From NCBI RefSeq assembly GCF_026151205.1, contig NC_087074.1:620001-684000 (forward strand): a stretch of DNA of 64,000 nt, given 5' to 3'. The translations under genes and the position numbers were made by a program. The stretch is from Bolinopsis microptera. Lineage: Eukaryota; Ctenophora; Tentaculata; Lobata; Bolinopsidae. This document shows positions 58,001 through 64,000 of the stretch, one piece after another. The notes below the pieces were generated by a model. It searched no databases. It saw nothing but the letters and a program-made list of their open reading frames with translations, and was not told the DNA's origin. The stretch's first letter is position 1. Each line of letters begins with the position of its first letter.

Positions 58001-58771
58001 AGATTATACCCACTGTCATATTTAATTAATTACAGTGGGTGTGGCACGCCACTCCCTCTTTTTCACTATTTTCACCATAAAGTGAGAACGATTTCAGCAG
58101 AGGAACTTCAAAGTTTCTACTAGACACATTTGGTTTGATAATTGAAGTGCTTTCCCAAAATTTCAAGTTGGTTGTTCACAATTTAACCGAGTTATGACCC
58201 TTTTTAGATCTTGCAGATACGTGATCCAGCACTTAATCAGTGATATCAGTGAAAAAGAGGGATTGGCGTGCCACACCAACTGTAGTAAAACAATTTTTTT
58301 TGCAATTTTAAGAGGAATTATGTGAGTTATTGAAGGGTTGCGTGTGGGCAGTTACTTCTGGGCCACCCTGTATTACATGGGTATTGTTCCAAATCAACAA
58401 ACCTTTGTAACAGAATTGATCTTTCTAGGTCGCGGAGTTATACGAGCACTATAAGACAAAGGAGGTCTAGTTCTGACAGACGCAACATTTGGAGCAGGCG
58501 TAAAAGATGCAGGTAACACGGAACTATTAGATGATGTAGAACAGACCGAATTAAGTGAGATCGATAGACTTGGCACTGGGTCTGACTGTTGGCGTTCTCT
58601 AGTCATTTGAAAGGGAAGTTTCATTGATACACAGCTATCTTCAGCCTTTGTTTTCCTACCATCTGATCCATATTTATTCAACAACTCTTGAATTCTAGTA
58701 GTGCTAACTTCTCCATGTTTGGAACTGCTCACATCACTTATCTCCGACATTTTAACATCAGCATCTTCCAT
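27579..58771 (-). CDS. TTK: TTK/Mps1 dual-specificity spindle-checkpoint kinase, complete ten-exon gene
   Basis: Phosphorylates kinetochore proteins such as the KNL1 MELT repeats to recruit checkpoint complexes when chromosomes are unattached. Exons: 58771-58403, 57807-57738, 57612-57530, 57364-57245, 57102-56983, 56807-56616, 40622-40434, 39588-39448, 28009-27878 and 27716-27579. All nine junctions are GT-AG and agree in phase, giving 517 codons. The assignment rests on the kinase domain: GKGASCMVYKG (P-loop), VAIK lysine, MVLEFGETDL hinge (human TTK has a similar MVMECG), VHKDLKPQNF, LIDFG, GTPNYIAPE, SDVYSLGCILFKM, and a closing INIPEKLQ motif as in vertebrate TTK. The N-terminus is disordered, then coiled coil; no TPR domain is seen, unlike human TTK. 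Introns 6 and 8 are about 16 and 11.4 kb, filled with satellites, transposons and two opposite-strand genes. Confidence 0.95.
28010..32127. repeat. 21-bp array with about twelve embedded copies of a TTK splice acceptor
   Basis: About 4.1 kb of 21-bp units (AGTAACACTACTAGTTACCAT and the GTTACACT variant). At irregular intervals of about 100-1000 bp there is a longer block containing ACATCTGAGGTAGGTAGCGT and TTTAGTATAAACAAC; copies lie near 28163, 28479, 28588, 28940, 29231, 29360, 30150, 30287, 30657, 30836, 31099 and 32115. On the gene strand this block is the acceptor of TTK exon 9 (CTACCTACCTCAG|ATGTT). Because 21 is a multiple of three, long open frames (MVTSSVT repeats, up to 378 codons) appear on both strands; they are artefacts, not genes. 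The copy at 32115 has a distinct AT-rich upstream context. Confidence 0.95.
32128..32669. other. 5' flank of TIR-HEAT gene 2
   Basis: Unique sequence inside the large TTK intron that should hold the promoter and 5' UTR of the plus-strand TIR-HEAT gene. No clear core promoter element is visible. Open frames here have no recognisable features. Confidence 0.5.
32670..33959 (+). CDS. TIR domain-HEAT repeat protein 2, intronless, nested in a TTK intron
   Basis: A 429-residue open frame on the strand opposite to TTK, wholly inside TTK intron 8. TIR domain: LNVMISYSHQN, EVWVDTNLKAG, EHSVASKFCEDEVSLA with E82 at the position of the NADase catalytic glutamate, then KKILPVTFCNP. The middle carries ALWCFDL and DTFWIRCKDGFS. 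The C-terminal HEAT helices include DPNIRAVACIAL, DRLVRQSACVALG and SDVRSSALKSLE, and the protein ends KTLQDEIKKLGM. It is the intact member of the pair with 19133-20371 (opposite orientation). Lack of introns in both suggests descent from a retrocopy or an intronless founder. NAD hydrolysis or innate immune signalling is inferred from the TIR family. AATAAA occurs near 34549. Confidence 0.92.
   Translation: MDETYVDSSKLNVMISYSHQNTELMLRIRDLLSSSNYEVWVDTNLKAGCQFFKNIGSAVIGCDVFLFILTEHSVASKFCEDEVSLARISNKKILPVTFCNPMDISSEMNPGLRLILSCTQWVCLDPKVDDDQNDRQIVQNLNQALQLEHTENSRLDIYDIAFSEEESAASVGQNNKTLHRTDCNLFLEPFWKRHFGETKKKVEVKKVLAHIKEDYKFDYEKLGFDDTQTAKALALWCFDLQHHDTVVTRAQYDMLVYANGYLKGKEEGPDTFWIRCKDGFSMELTMGQVFNAESSVRYDCIENLGEIKNKRFTTMLYKLLKDSDPNIRAVACIALPRTVNMQTMNTTIERVLKLLKDPDRLVRQSACVALGIFRKPASVPALLITWRNDMISDVRSSALKSLETIGTSEALEGIKVVKTLQDEIKKLGM
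34019..34431. mobile_element. MITE with 27-bp TIRs and an internal AAGCGACC minisatellite
   Basis: Ends are GGGCCCCCTCTCTTGTGTAA and onward AAGCGAC, with the inverse at the right. The 6-bp duplication TAGATA flanks it (34013-34018 and 34432-34437). The interior is largely degenerate AAGCGACC repeats of 10-12 bp, plus a second internal copy of the end sequence at about 34101-34127. No coding capacity. It inserted 60 bp beyond the stop codon of TIR-HEAT gene 2, so it may lie in that gene's 3' UTR. Confidence 0.88.
35403..35430. promoter_or_regulatory. E-box / CRE cluster
   Basis: CACGTGACGCTGTCACGTGA is followed by CGTCACGG, giving two CACGTG E-boxes and a TGACGTCA-type CRE in about 28 bp. It lies upstream of the plus-strand lectin gene (1.6 kb) and resembles the cluster at 27058-27090. 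Function inferred only. Confidence 0.35.
36038..36090. other. imperfect hairpin of about 53 nt
   Basis: TGCAGTCGAAG and GATCCACAATAA on the left pair with TTATTGTGGATC and TTCGACTGCA on the right, with a 5-nt bulge on one side and a tiny loop. It could be a small MITE or a short hairpin RNA; nothing favours either. Confidence 0.5.
36226..36773. repeat. AGTAGTACAGTAG minisatellite
   Basis: About 550 bp of AGT-based repeats (AGTACAGTAGTAGTACAGTA with TAGTATTATAGTACAG spacers), giving a loose higher-order period of about 45 bp. Non-coding; open frames here are artefacts. Confidence 0.93.
37023..37848 (+). CDS. secreted discoidin-like (F5/8 C / fucolectin-type) protein, first three exons
   Basis: Exons: 37023-37080, 37236-37411 and 37581-37848; all borders are GT-AG and in phase. 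Exon 1 encodes a signal peptide (MKQTILVFGLVLLCRLSDQ). Exon 2 has AAQQSSILPGHEAGYAIDND and QWLRVDLGGIYCIDQ, the hallmark start of F5/8 type C and fucolectin domains (AIDxxxxT, WxRVDLG). Exon 3 continues VVWYRGNKTESNLEPRIYSC, a Cys-rich KEDCTCEGSHC stretch, and VLRVYEMVVTAIQ, ending ATACAAG|GTTCGT. Such domains bind sugars or phospholipids outside the cell. The gene is nested in TTK intron 8 on the opposite strand; its next exon was not found beyond the C-rich array, so the model is partial at the 3' end. Confidence 0.8.
37405..37476. repeat. 23-bp tandem repeat at a lectin-gene donor site
   Basis: Three copies of CCAGGTTAGAATGAGTCACG+TGA (one with GGATCACG, one with AACGAGTC) starting at the exon 2 border. 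The first CAG|GTTAGA is the real donor; the other two copies repeat it within the intron. Confidence 0.93.
37855..39008. repeat. ACTACAAGTGTCACC + poly-C minisatellite
   Basis: About 50 copies of CACTACAAGTGTCACC, each followed by a C-run of 6 to 16 bases, giving units of about 19-28 bp. It begins 7 bp after the exon 3 donor of the lectin gene; its TACAAG|TG resembles that donor (ATACAAG|GT), so it may derive from it. In the TTK transcript (minus strand) it is G-rich. The proline-rich frames read from it are artefacts. Confidence 0.95.
39009..39447. other. TTK intron 8, proximal end
   Basis: Unique AT-rich sequence between the C-rich array and TTK exon 8. No other exon or RNA gene seen; the exon 8 donor GAG|GTATGT is at its right edge. 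Confidence 0.55.
39448..39588 (-). CDS. TTK: TTK exon 8: catalytic and activation loop
   Basis: 47 codons: DLKPQNFMLVKGKLKLIDFG contains the catalytic aspartate and the Mg-binding DFG, followed by the activation loop with Thr/Ser sites (VTSMII) and GTPNYIAPE. The tail sequence resembles vertebrate TTK (GTVNYMPPE) rather than other kinases. Confidence 0.96.
39690..40440. repeat. 24-bp array copied from the TTK exon 7 donor
   Basis: About 31 units of ACTATGCTATAACAAACCTT+GTGG. On the gene strand each unit is AGCATAGTCCACAAG|GTTTGT plus TAT, that is, the last 15 bases of exon 7 joined to its 5' splice site. The array begins exactly at the exon 7 border and fills intron 7 almost to exon 8. Being a multiple of three it shows long open frames on the plus strand (340 codons) that are not genes. 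Confidence 0.97.
40434..40622 (-). CDS. TTK: TTK exon 7: hinge and helix E
   Basis: 63 codons in phase 0, from TTTAGAGTAGAG after CCCAG to CACAAG before GTTTGT. Encodes MVLEFGETDLHTYMQQTP (hinge), and AVHCIHSHSIVHK, which leads into DLKP of the next exon. Both borders of this one exon have been amplified into satellites: its start into the 58-bp array and its end into the 24-bp array. Confidence 0.95.
40594..42908. repeat. 58-bp array copied from the TTK exon 7 acceptor, left block
   Basis: About 40 units. On the gene strand a unit is CAAGCTAACAATATCTGTAT, CCCAG, then the first 34 bases of exon 7 (TTTAGAGTAGAGCGCTGTCG onward to GTAC). It therefore contains a branch-point-like GCTAACA, a 3' splice site and exon sequence. 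The array merges seamlessly into exon 7. Variants include TGTTCTAC, CTCTTCTC and GGGATCTACAG. The short frames (MLACTILRRQ) are artefacts. Confidence 0.97.
43125..44900. mobile_element. inner element with poly-G-rich internal repeats
   Basis: GACACGTAGCC at the left is mirrored by GGCTACGTGTC at the right, a terminus type seen in hAT-like elements. The interior consists of about twelve degenerate copies of a 110-240-bp unit containing AAAATTTTTGAGAAATAGGG, CAGACGACATTTGGCATTAA, AATAATCAGACATCACAATA and a GGGGGCGCAGCCCCC-type palindrome after poly-G. No clear target duplication was found. No protein is encoded. Confidence 0.65.
44905..47475. repeat. CAGACCCACCATTCTGGTTGC minisatellite, about 2.6 kb
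   Basis: Degenerate tandem array with a basic period of about 21 bp and a frequent dimer of about 42 bp (CAGACCCACTCTTCTAGAGT, then CAGACCCACCATTCTGGTTG). From 45740 on, a longer unit with AAGGGTGTACGTACACCCAC recurs, including the palindrome GTGTACGTACAC. Copies diverge more than in the neighbouring 58-bp array, so it is older. Open frames on both strands are artefacts. Confidence 0.92.
47476..49680. other. unique sequence in the 6.8-kb insertion, no gene recognised
   Basis: Holds a 41-nt perfect palindrome at 47719-47759 (CCTGGTGATTTAGTAGCTCT, one base, then its complement). Two similar segments, about 47813-47905 and 47970-48045, share GACTACAAGGACACACTGAT-like text, so a short duplication exists. 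Open frames of up to 91 codons show no known motif. It may be the relic of the insertion's coding part, but nothing in it supports a named family. Confidence 0.45.
49691..56138. repeat. 58-bp array copied from the TTK exon 7 acceptor, right block
   Basis: About 110 further copies of the unit described for 40594-42908. The order of variants CTCTTCTC then GGGATCTACAG at 49855-49930 repeats that at 41078-41165, showing that the two blocks shared multi-unit amplification. A longer variant, GATCTACAGATATTG followed by CTTGTACAATGTACC, recurs near 53875, 54925, 55295 and 55815, marking higher-order duplications. Many stretches are identical over several units, indicating recent homogenisation. Confidence 0.97.
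56139..56504. other. distal part of TTK intron 6
   Basis: AT-rich intron sequence with a direct duplication of about 45 bp (GTAGTACATACAGTAC at 56404 and 56437). No exon or RNA gene seen. Confidence 0.55.
56505..56640. repeat. 35-bp repeat copied from the TTK exon 6 donor
   Basis: Four units containing CTCACCTCGTGATAAAAGAG and ATTAATAATACAGTC. On the gene strand each reads GAGGACTGTATTATTAATCT, CTTTTATCACGAG|GTGAG, which is the last 35 or so bases of exon 6 plus the donor. The innermost copy is the exon itself; three lie in the intron. The repeat reads in the exon frame for some way, so choice of donor would change the protein. Confidence 0.95.
56616..56807 (-). CDS. TTK: TTK exon 6: ATP-binding lobe
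   Basis: 64 codons: glycine-rich loop GKGASCMVYKG, catalytic lysine in VMVAIKVVSL, and helix C glutamate in EMRREIELLQ, ending IINLFYHE before GTGAGG. The exon end and donor are repeated four times downstream (see 56505-56640). Confidence 0.95.
56983..57807 (-). CDS. TTK: TTK exons 2-5: coiled-coil region with a duplicated exon
   Basis: Exons 57807-57738, 57612-57530, 57364-57245 and 57102-56983. Exon 3 reads as a helix with heptads (QAAYNALKKQAQEMEARLKK, then ENEYLV). Exon 4 starts AQVKKMQEQASLK and exon 5 starts NQVKKMQEAASLK; both are exactly 120 bp with identical phase, so they arose by exon duplication. Exon 5 ends with the lead-in to the kinase domain (TIAGNEFDVWK). The acceptor of the next exon offers a choice, TTTTTAG or TTTTTAGAAG, adding or dropping one lysine. 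Confidence 0.85.
57919..58370. mobile_element. MITE with CAGGGTGGCCC termini, 452 bp, in TTK intron 1
   Basis: Inverted ends of about 45 bp: CAGGGTGGCCCAGAAGTAAC at the left and its complement at the right (ending CCACCCTG, then TA). The interior has a second inverted segment (GTGGCACGCCACTCCCTCTT versus GAGGGATTGGCGTGCCACAC). Right flank is TA, left flank is TG, so one copy of a TA duplication may have mutated. Mariner/Tc1-like by termini; no transposase. Confidence 0.82.
58403..58771 (-). CDS. TTK: TTK exon 1: N-terminal disordered region
   Basis: Starts at ATG 58771 with MEDADVKMSEISDVSSSK and runs 123 codons, Ser/Thr-rich with basic patches (RITPRPRKINS), ending ACAAAG|GTTTGT. The ATG is immediately preceded by AAAATTACAG, a good 3' splice site, so the real transcript either has a 5' UTR intron or receives a trans-spliced leader directly before the start codon. 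Confidence 0.85.
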
Positions 58772-58977
58772 CTGTAATTTTCATAATAAGAACATGAATA
58801 AAATTGTAATAATGAACAAGTTTTCAATTCTATACTTTATTGACAGTTTATTTAAAAATAAGATCCTTTATATTGTATTATGTACTAACTTATTAACTTC
58901 AGGGGTTCAGCTTTGAGCTAAATGACTAGTTTCTCTGAGTACTATAGAAGACACTTTATTGGCGACGAGGAGAAAAG

Positions 58978-60030
58978 ATGGCACACGTGGGTATGAGAGT
59001 ATTTGCTGAGGGACAGAATTATGAGGAATGGGTCGAGGATCTCGAGTTCTTCATTATGGGGATGGGACTGGGAAGTGGGAGAGACAGATGATACTAGGAA
59101 GTTGGGGCTATTTATCACTTGCGGGGGAGCCAAGGTGAAGGAAGTCTACATGCTAAATAAGAGTGAGACAAAAGCTAAAAAGGAGGATGAAACAACTGAT
59201 GTTTCAGAATACCAACATGCAAGAAACGTGGTAGACAAAAAGATGAAGGTGAGCAAGAATGCAACTTATGAAGCATTCCGGTACAGAAACCTAAGTCAAC
59301 GAGAAGGTGAAAGCTTCGCTCATTTTGTGCACAGATGTGAGGTTGGTGTAAGCAGTTGTGGTTTCAATGCTGGAGACAAGAACAGACACATCCAGGATCA
59401 AGTAGTGTTTGGGACGACTAACACGGCGATAAGAGAGAAGGCCCTGTCAGAGAATTTAGAGTTGAATGAGCTTACTCAGAAAGGCTTGGGAATTGAGTCT
59501 TCTACCAAGCTTGGATCGTCTATGAGGATAAAAGAAGAGCCAGCGTTTGCGGTGTTTGGAGGTAATTCTGATAGAGGAGGTAATTCTGATAGAGGAGCTA
59601 GAAGAGGGTCGTCTCATGGTTGTTATAGAAACTTGGAGTATTACAAATGTGGCGGAGTGTATCCACATGAAGGGAGTTGCCCGGCTAGAGATTGAAATAA
59701 ATTTTCGTGCACATACAGAATGAATGGTTAATAATTTAATATATATGTAGACCAAGCTCTGTGCACGGGATGCTTCCTGGAAGAATCCAGTTCTTTTAGC
59801 GGGGCACCCTACCTAAAGCCAAATTGAGATCATCAGTGCCCAAGTTGTAAGCGTTATGGACACTTCAAAGAATTTTGCAACGGAAACCCAGGGTTTGGTA
59901 GAGGTCAAAGGGGTGGCTGGAGAGGTTCCCGAGGTTATGGTTCCCGAGGCTATAATGGACAACGAGGTAATCAAAGTAGGGGTTACAATGGGCAGCGTGG
60001 TGGTTGGTCAGGAGCTAACAATGTGACGTA
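58978..60030 (+). pseudogene. gag-like region with zinc knuckles, frame-broken
   Basis: Starts at ATG 58978 (EGQNYEEWVEDLEFF) and shifts frame near 59075 into a long frame to 59695 that contains YEAFRYRNLSQREGESFAHF, typical of retrotransposon capsid. A Cys/His knuckle begins at about 59620; a second (CPSCKRYGHFKEFC) lies near 59835 in another frame, followed by an RG-rich stretch (GWRGSRGYGSRGYNGQRG). At least two frameshifts break it. Confidence 0.75.
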
Positions 60031-60149
60031 TGAGGGTGAAGGCCAGGAGTATGAACAGACAGAACAACAAGTTGAGGTGGCACAGTCGTTACAGGCTGCT
60101 ACAGTCGTTACAGGCTGCTACGGAGAGCGATATGTGGGTCTTCGCTGCT

Positions 60150-60410
60150 TCTGATGCCAGTAAGTTGAAGGGGAGGGTGAACATTCTTTTTGACAATAAG
60201 GTCCCCGTGCAGTTTCTGCCAGACACCGGGGCCTCTGTAAATATAATAGATAGGTCAACTTATGATATTTTGTGTCAATCAGGGTCCTACCCTTTATTTG
60301 AAACTAATACCCGAATTTTTGCGTATGGGAGTGATGAACCATTGAAACTTAGAGGGTACTTTAGTGCTAAATTTTTTATCTTGTTTTTATGGATGTATTT
60401 AATTATTTGA
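60150..60410 (+). pseudogene. retroviral-type aspartic protease fragment
   Basis: The frame contains VQFLPDTGASVNIID, with the DTGA active-site motif at about 60222, then ILCQSG and a glycine/serine-rich flap-like region. It ends at a stop at 60408, and no polymerase follows, so pol is deleted after the protease. Confidence 0.75.
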
Positions 60411-60454
60411 CAAAGTGACATGTTTTATCTCAAATGTTAACATTTTGGGGGGGG

Positions 60455-62440
60455 TGTCATGTCCGTCTATGTCCGCCTATGTCCTGTCCTTTTTGGATTC
60501 TATGAGACAACGGACGTGTTTTTTGGGACATTGGCGGACACGGACGGACATTGGCGGACTCGGACGGACATTGGCGGACTCGGACGGAAATTGGCGGACT
60601 CGGACGGACATTGGCGGACCCGGACGGACATTGGCGGACTTGGATGGACATTAGCGGACATTGGTGGACATTAGCGGACAAACATTTTGAGGACTGAAGA
60701 GTACTGAAGAGTACTGAAGAGTACTGAGGAGGATGGCTGAGAAGGATGGCTGAGAAGGATGGCTGAGGAGGATGGCTGAGGAAAATGACTGAGGAGGATG
60801 ACTGAGGAGGATGACTGAGAGGGAGGAGAAGGATCAGGAAGACCCAGGAGGAGGAGGAGGAGGAGGAGGACCCAGAAGGAGGACCTACGAGGAGGAGGAG
60901 GAGAACTGAGGAGGATGACTGAGGAGGAGGAGGACTGAGGAGGAGGACTGAGGAGGACTGAGAAGGAGGAGGACTGAGGAGGATGGCTGAGAAGGATGAC
61001 TGAGAGGGAGGAGGAGGAGGAAGAGGACTGAGGAGGAGAAGGAGGACCCAGGAAGAGGAGGACCCAGGAGGAGGAGGATCCAGGAGGAGGACCAAGCAAA
61101 AGACCCCAGGAGGAGGAGGAGGACTGGGAGGAGGAGAACTGTTGAGGACTGATGAGGAGGACTGAGGACGAGGAGGAAGAGTAGGAGGAGGACTGAGAAG
61201 GGGAGGAGGAAGAGGACTGGGGAGGATCAGGAAGACCCAGGAGGACCCAGGAGGAGGAGGAGGAGGACCCAGGAGGAGGAGGAGGACTGAGAAGGAGGAC
61301 TGACGATGACTGAGAAGGAGGAGGACTGAGGAGTACTGAGGAGGATGGCTGAGGAGGATGGCTGGGGAGGATGGCTGAGGAGGATGACTGAGGAGGATGA
61401 CTGAGAGGGAGGAGGAGGACTCAGGAGGAGGACTCAGAAGGAAGAGAAGGAGGACTGAGGAGACCTGAGGAGGAGGAGGAGGAGGAGGACTGAATAGGAG
61501 GAGGAGAAAGAGGGGGACTGGGAGAGGACTGGGGAGGAGGAGGACTGATGAGAAGGATGAGGAGGAGGACCCAGGAGGAGGAGGACTGAGGACCGAGGAG
61601 GAAGAGGAGGAGGATGAAGAGGAGGAGGATGAAGAGGAGGAGGAGGACCCAGGAGGAGGACTGAGGAGGAGGACTGAGGAGGACTGAGGAGGACTGAGGA
61701 GGATGGCTGAGGAGGATGACTGAGAGGGAAGAGGAGGAGGAGGAGGAGGAGGACTGAGGAGGACTGAGAAGGAGGAGGAGGAGGAGGAGGACTGAATAGG
61801 AGGAGGAGGAGGGGGACTGGGGGAGGACTGAGGAGGAGGATGGAGGACTGAGGAGAATGATGAGGAGGACTGAGGACTGAAGAGGAAGAGGAGGACGATG
61901 AAGAGGAGGAGAAGGACCCAGGAGGACTCAGGAGGAGGAGGAGGACTGGGGAGGAGGAGGACTGTTGAGGACTGATGAGGAGGACTGAGGACGAGGAGGA
62001 GGAGTAGGAGGAGGACTGAGGAGGGGAGGAGGAAGAGGACTGAGGAATATCAGGAAGACCCAGGGGGAGGAGGAGGAAGAGTAGGAGGAGGAAGCATCTA
62101 AATGTTATTTCCATTTTTGTCCGTTTTTGTCCATTTTTGTCCGTTTTTGTCCGCTCTATTTTTTGTCCGTTTTGAAAATATAGGGTACCGAACGGACAAA
62201 AAACATGATCCCCCTATAACAGCAAAAATTGAACATTTTATTTAGCAATTTAGGTGTCCATTAATGTCCGCCTATGTCCGCATATGTCCGTCTATGTCCG
62301 CCTATGTCCGCCTATGTCCGCTTATGTCCGTCTATGTCCGCCTATGTCCGCCTATGTCCTGTCCTTTTTGGATTCTATGAGACAAGCGGACATAGACGGA
62401 CGTGACACCCCCCCCCCCCCATTTTCTACATTTTTTTACG
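60455..62440. repeat. GGACATTGGC and (GGA)n-rich arrays inside the 3' LTR
   Basis: 60520-60670: tandem GGCGGACTCGGACGGACATT-type units. 60690-62098: 1.4 kb of almost pure purine, GAGGAGGACTGAGGA and GGAGGAGGA, with ATGGCTGAG/ATGACTGAG variants. 62100-62400: TTTTTGTCCG and CCTATGTCCG units. The text CCTGTCCTTTTTGGATTCTA occurs at both 60482 and 62358. The purine strand could form triplex or quadruplex DNA. The serine-rich frames on the minus strand are artefacts. Confidence 0.93.
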
Positions 62441-62796
62441 ATTTCGAGGCTGTAGAAAGTATCTTGTTGTCAACATTTCAGTCGCCGCACGCGCGCCGCG
62501 CCGTTTGTATGTTGATCGGTAAAGAGAGTTTCTAGCTTTGACTTTTGGGGGACAGTTAAATTATTAAAATTAGTCTTGTTTCTGGAACTCTTGGAAGAAG
62601 GAGTGTGACCGGATCTAATATCATTTTGTATGTTTTTGAATTTTTGGCTTGTTCCAGACGCGCGCTGCGTTGGATTTAATATTTATTAAAATATTTAAAG
62701 AGGAGTGATATTGTATTATGTACTAACTTATTAACTTCAGGGGTTCAGCTTTGAGCTAAATGAATAGTTTCTCTGAGTACTATAGAAGACACTTTA

Positions 62797-64000
62797 CTTT
62801 AATACTTCGGAACTCAGTGTAATGAATATATTAAAGGTTTTCAAAACTGCAAGTTTTGAATTTCCCAATTCACCATTGATACTAGTTTCAATGTACTATA
62901 ATTCCTTCATAATGGATTCAGTGTAAATTGCTCCATCACCGACTAACAACCCAGGTGCCTTCTGTCGGGACACTGGTCCGGGGATAACTTAACAGGTTGG
63001 TTTCTAACTCAATTATTTTTGTTTGTAAAATTATTCAAACAATATACACATAATTGTCACAATGTCCCTTATATAAAAATACCCTTTAAAAAATCAATAT
63101 ATTCCCTATCTCAAATATTGGGAGAAACATTTGAATATTAACCTTGGCCTTGTGGCTCCAAATTCAATTATAACTCAATTATACGTTATAAATGTTATTA
63201 TCATTGGATCACTCAGAGAGCAGTGGAGGGAAACATCGTAAAAACTTTATTTTACAGTTACACTGTGTAGAAAAACCTGGCAACCTTGTTGCCTGCACAA
63301 ATCAATTCAACCTGTACATTCGCATTCTTGTTCAAATTATTATTATATCTAAAATAAGTAATAATTTAACAATTATAAATCATCCCTTTCAAGTGAGTAA
63401 TAACATACTTTTAGCTAATCATCTTTGGAATCTTATTTTTGTAAATAAAAGACATTGCTTTATTTTGATTTTAAACTATGCTGATTTTTAAAATTTACCT
63501 TTTTGTCAATTTCAGAAAACTTTACTGGCTAGACCCTATTTTCAAAAATAAAAGAAATAAAAACATTTTTCAAACAGTTCGTCTCGTAAAAATAACGTTT
63601 TCGCCAGGGGTAAAATTTGTATCACGTGGTGACCCCCACTGTCGCTTCACTATAGTTTCTACGATACAGGGGAGCCGCGCACTCGTGCGCGGCGGGTCAT
63701 ACAACGTATGACAAGGTAAAATTTGGAAAAATGTACATTTTGAGTTATCCCGAAAAGTTTCACTTTGAGCCGAATAAAAGTTCGAAACTTTTACTTTGTA
63801 CTTTGCAGATTCCACTTAACTAATTCCTGTCCTCTGATTGGCAGATTGGCTGAATTGTGTCACATAAAACTTAAAATGCTTCACCATTCACGTGTAGTTT
63901 GCAATAAACATAAGTGCGCACGAGCATGAGGAAAACAAGTTTTGAATTTTGGTATTTATTAATAACAATAAAGCATATCATATTATATTAACAAGTGATA
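62797..64000. other. intergenic region without a recognised gene
   Basis: AT-rich sequence. It holds the inverted second copy of the GC-rich repeat at 63611-63713. Short open frames (up to 99 codons) show no features. A GATTGG (inverted CCAAT) lies near 63835, but no gene start follows in the window. Confidence 0.5.
63611..63713 (-). repeat. dispersed GC-rich repeat, copy 2
   Basis: Reverse-orientation copy of 11791-11890: GGGTCATACAACGTATGACA at its right side, GCCGCGCACTCGTGCGCGGC in the centre and GTGGTGACCCCCACTG at the left. Similarity is high in the central 60 bases. Confidence 0.8.

Larger units (their letters stand above)
58870..62796 (+). mobile_element. truncated Ty3-type LTR retrotransposon with inflated 3' LTR
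   Basis: An 89-bp segment (58870-58958, containing TTAACTTCAGGGGTTCAGCT) recurs at 62708-62796 with one visible mismatch: the ends of two LTRs. After the first copy TTGGCGACGAGGAG resembles a primer-binding site; before the second LTR, a TTTTGGGGGGGG polypurine tract at 60445-60454 precedes TGTCATG. Between them lie a gag region with frame breaks and a protease; reverse transcriptase, RNase H and integrase are absent. The 5' LTR is reduced to its last 89 bp, while the 3' LTR (60455-62796) has grown to 2.3 kb through GGACA and GGA-rich tandem repeats. The element is defective. Confidence 0.83.

Noticed and set aside
60457-62114. Serine/proline-rich frames up to 226 codons on the minus strand
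   Set aside because: Translation of GGA-rich low-complexity DNA inside the LTR; open in multiple frames.

Overview
This is eukaryotic nuclear DNA, almost certainly animal. Genes are split by GT-AG introns, a tRNA-Leu with intragenic box A and box B sits in an intron, and the recognisable proteins are metazoan in type (DNA ligase I, the spindle-checkpoint kinase TTK/Mps1, secreted proteins with signal peptides, a discoidin-type lectin domain, TIR-HEAT proteins). The sequence is AT-rich, full of poly-G/poly-C runs, minisatellites and short DNA transposons. I would guess a non-bilaterian invertebrate (cnidarian, placozoan or sponge); that is inference only, since no marker gene settles it.

Layout. 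1-2540: a 35-bp satellite and a 7-bp repeat. 2577-3282 (-): first two exons of a small secreted protein. 4696-7646: a foldback element about 3 kb long. 7854-10760: a nest of transposons (mariner-like MITE, decayed non-LTR RNase H region split by a hAT MITE, a second mariner-like MITE, a hairpin MITE). 13180-17561 (-): a complete seven-exon DNA ligase I gene (LIG1) with PIP box, catalytic KYDGER motif and OB fold, and tRNA-Leu(UAG) in intron 2. 19133-20371 (-): intronless TIR-HEAT gene 1. 23979-25878 (+): a damaged secreted-protein gene. 27579-58771 (-): a ten-exon TTK/Mps1 gene whose exons join in phase to 517 codons but which is stretched over 31 kb by satellite-filled introns. Nested in its introns on the opposite strand are TIR-HEAT gene 2 (32670-33959) and a discoidin-like secreted protein (37023-37848). 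58870-62796: a broken Ty3-type LTR retrotransposon with an inflated 3' LTR. The last 1.2 kb has no gene I can support.

Main observation. Many of the tandem arrays in gene introns are not random satellites: their units are copies of the adjacent splice junction. In TTK the 58-bp array (about 150 copies) repeats the 3' splice site plus the first 34 bp of the next exon; the 24-bp array repeats an exon end plus its 5' splice site; a 35-bp array repeats the ATP-lobe exon end and donor; and the 4-kb, 21-bp array carries about a dozen copies of the 3' splice site of the following exon. The same pattern appears in LIG1 intron 2 (20-bp unit, acceptor) and the lectin gene (23-bp unit, donor). Six junctions in three genes therefore show splice-site-seeded tandem expansion, several at AG|GT sequences. 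This looks like a process by which introns grow, and possibly arise, by tandem duplication of exon borders, multiplying candidate splice sites many-fold.
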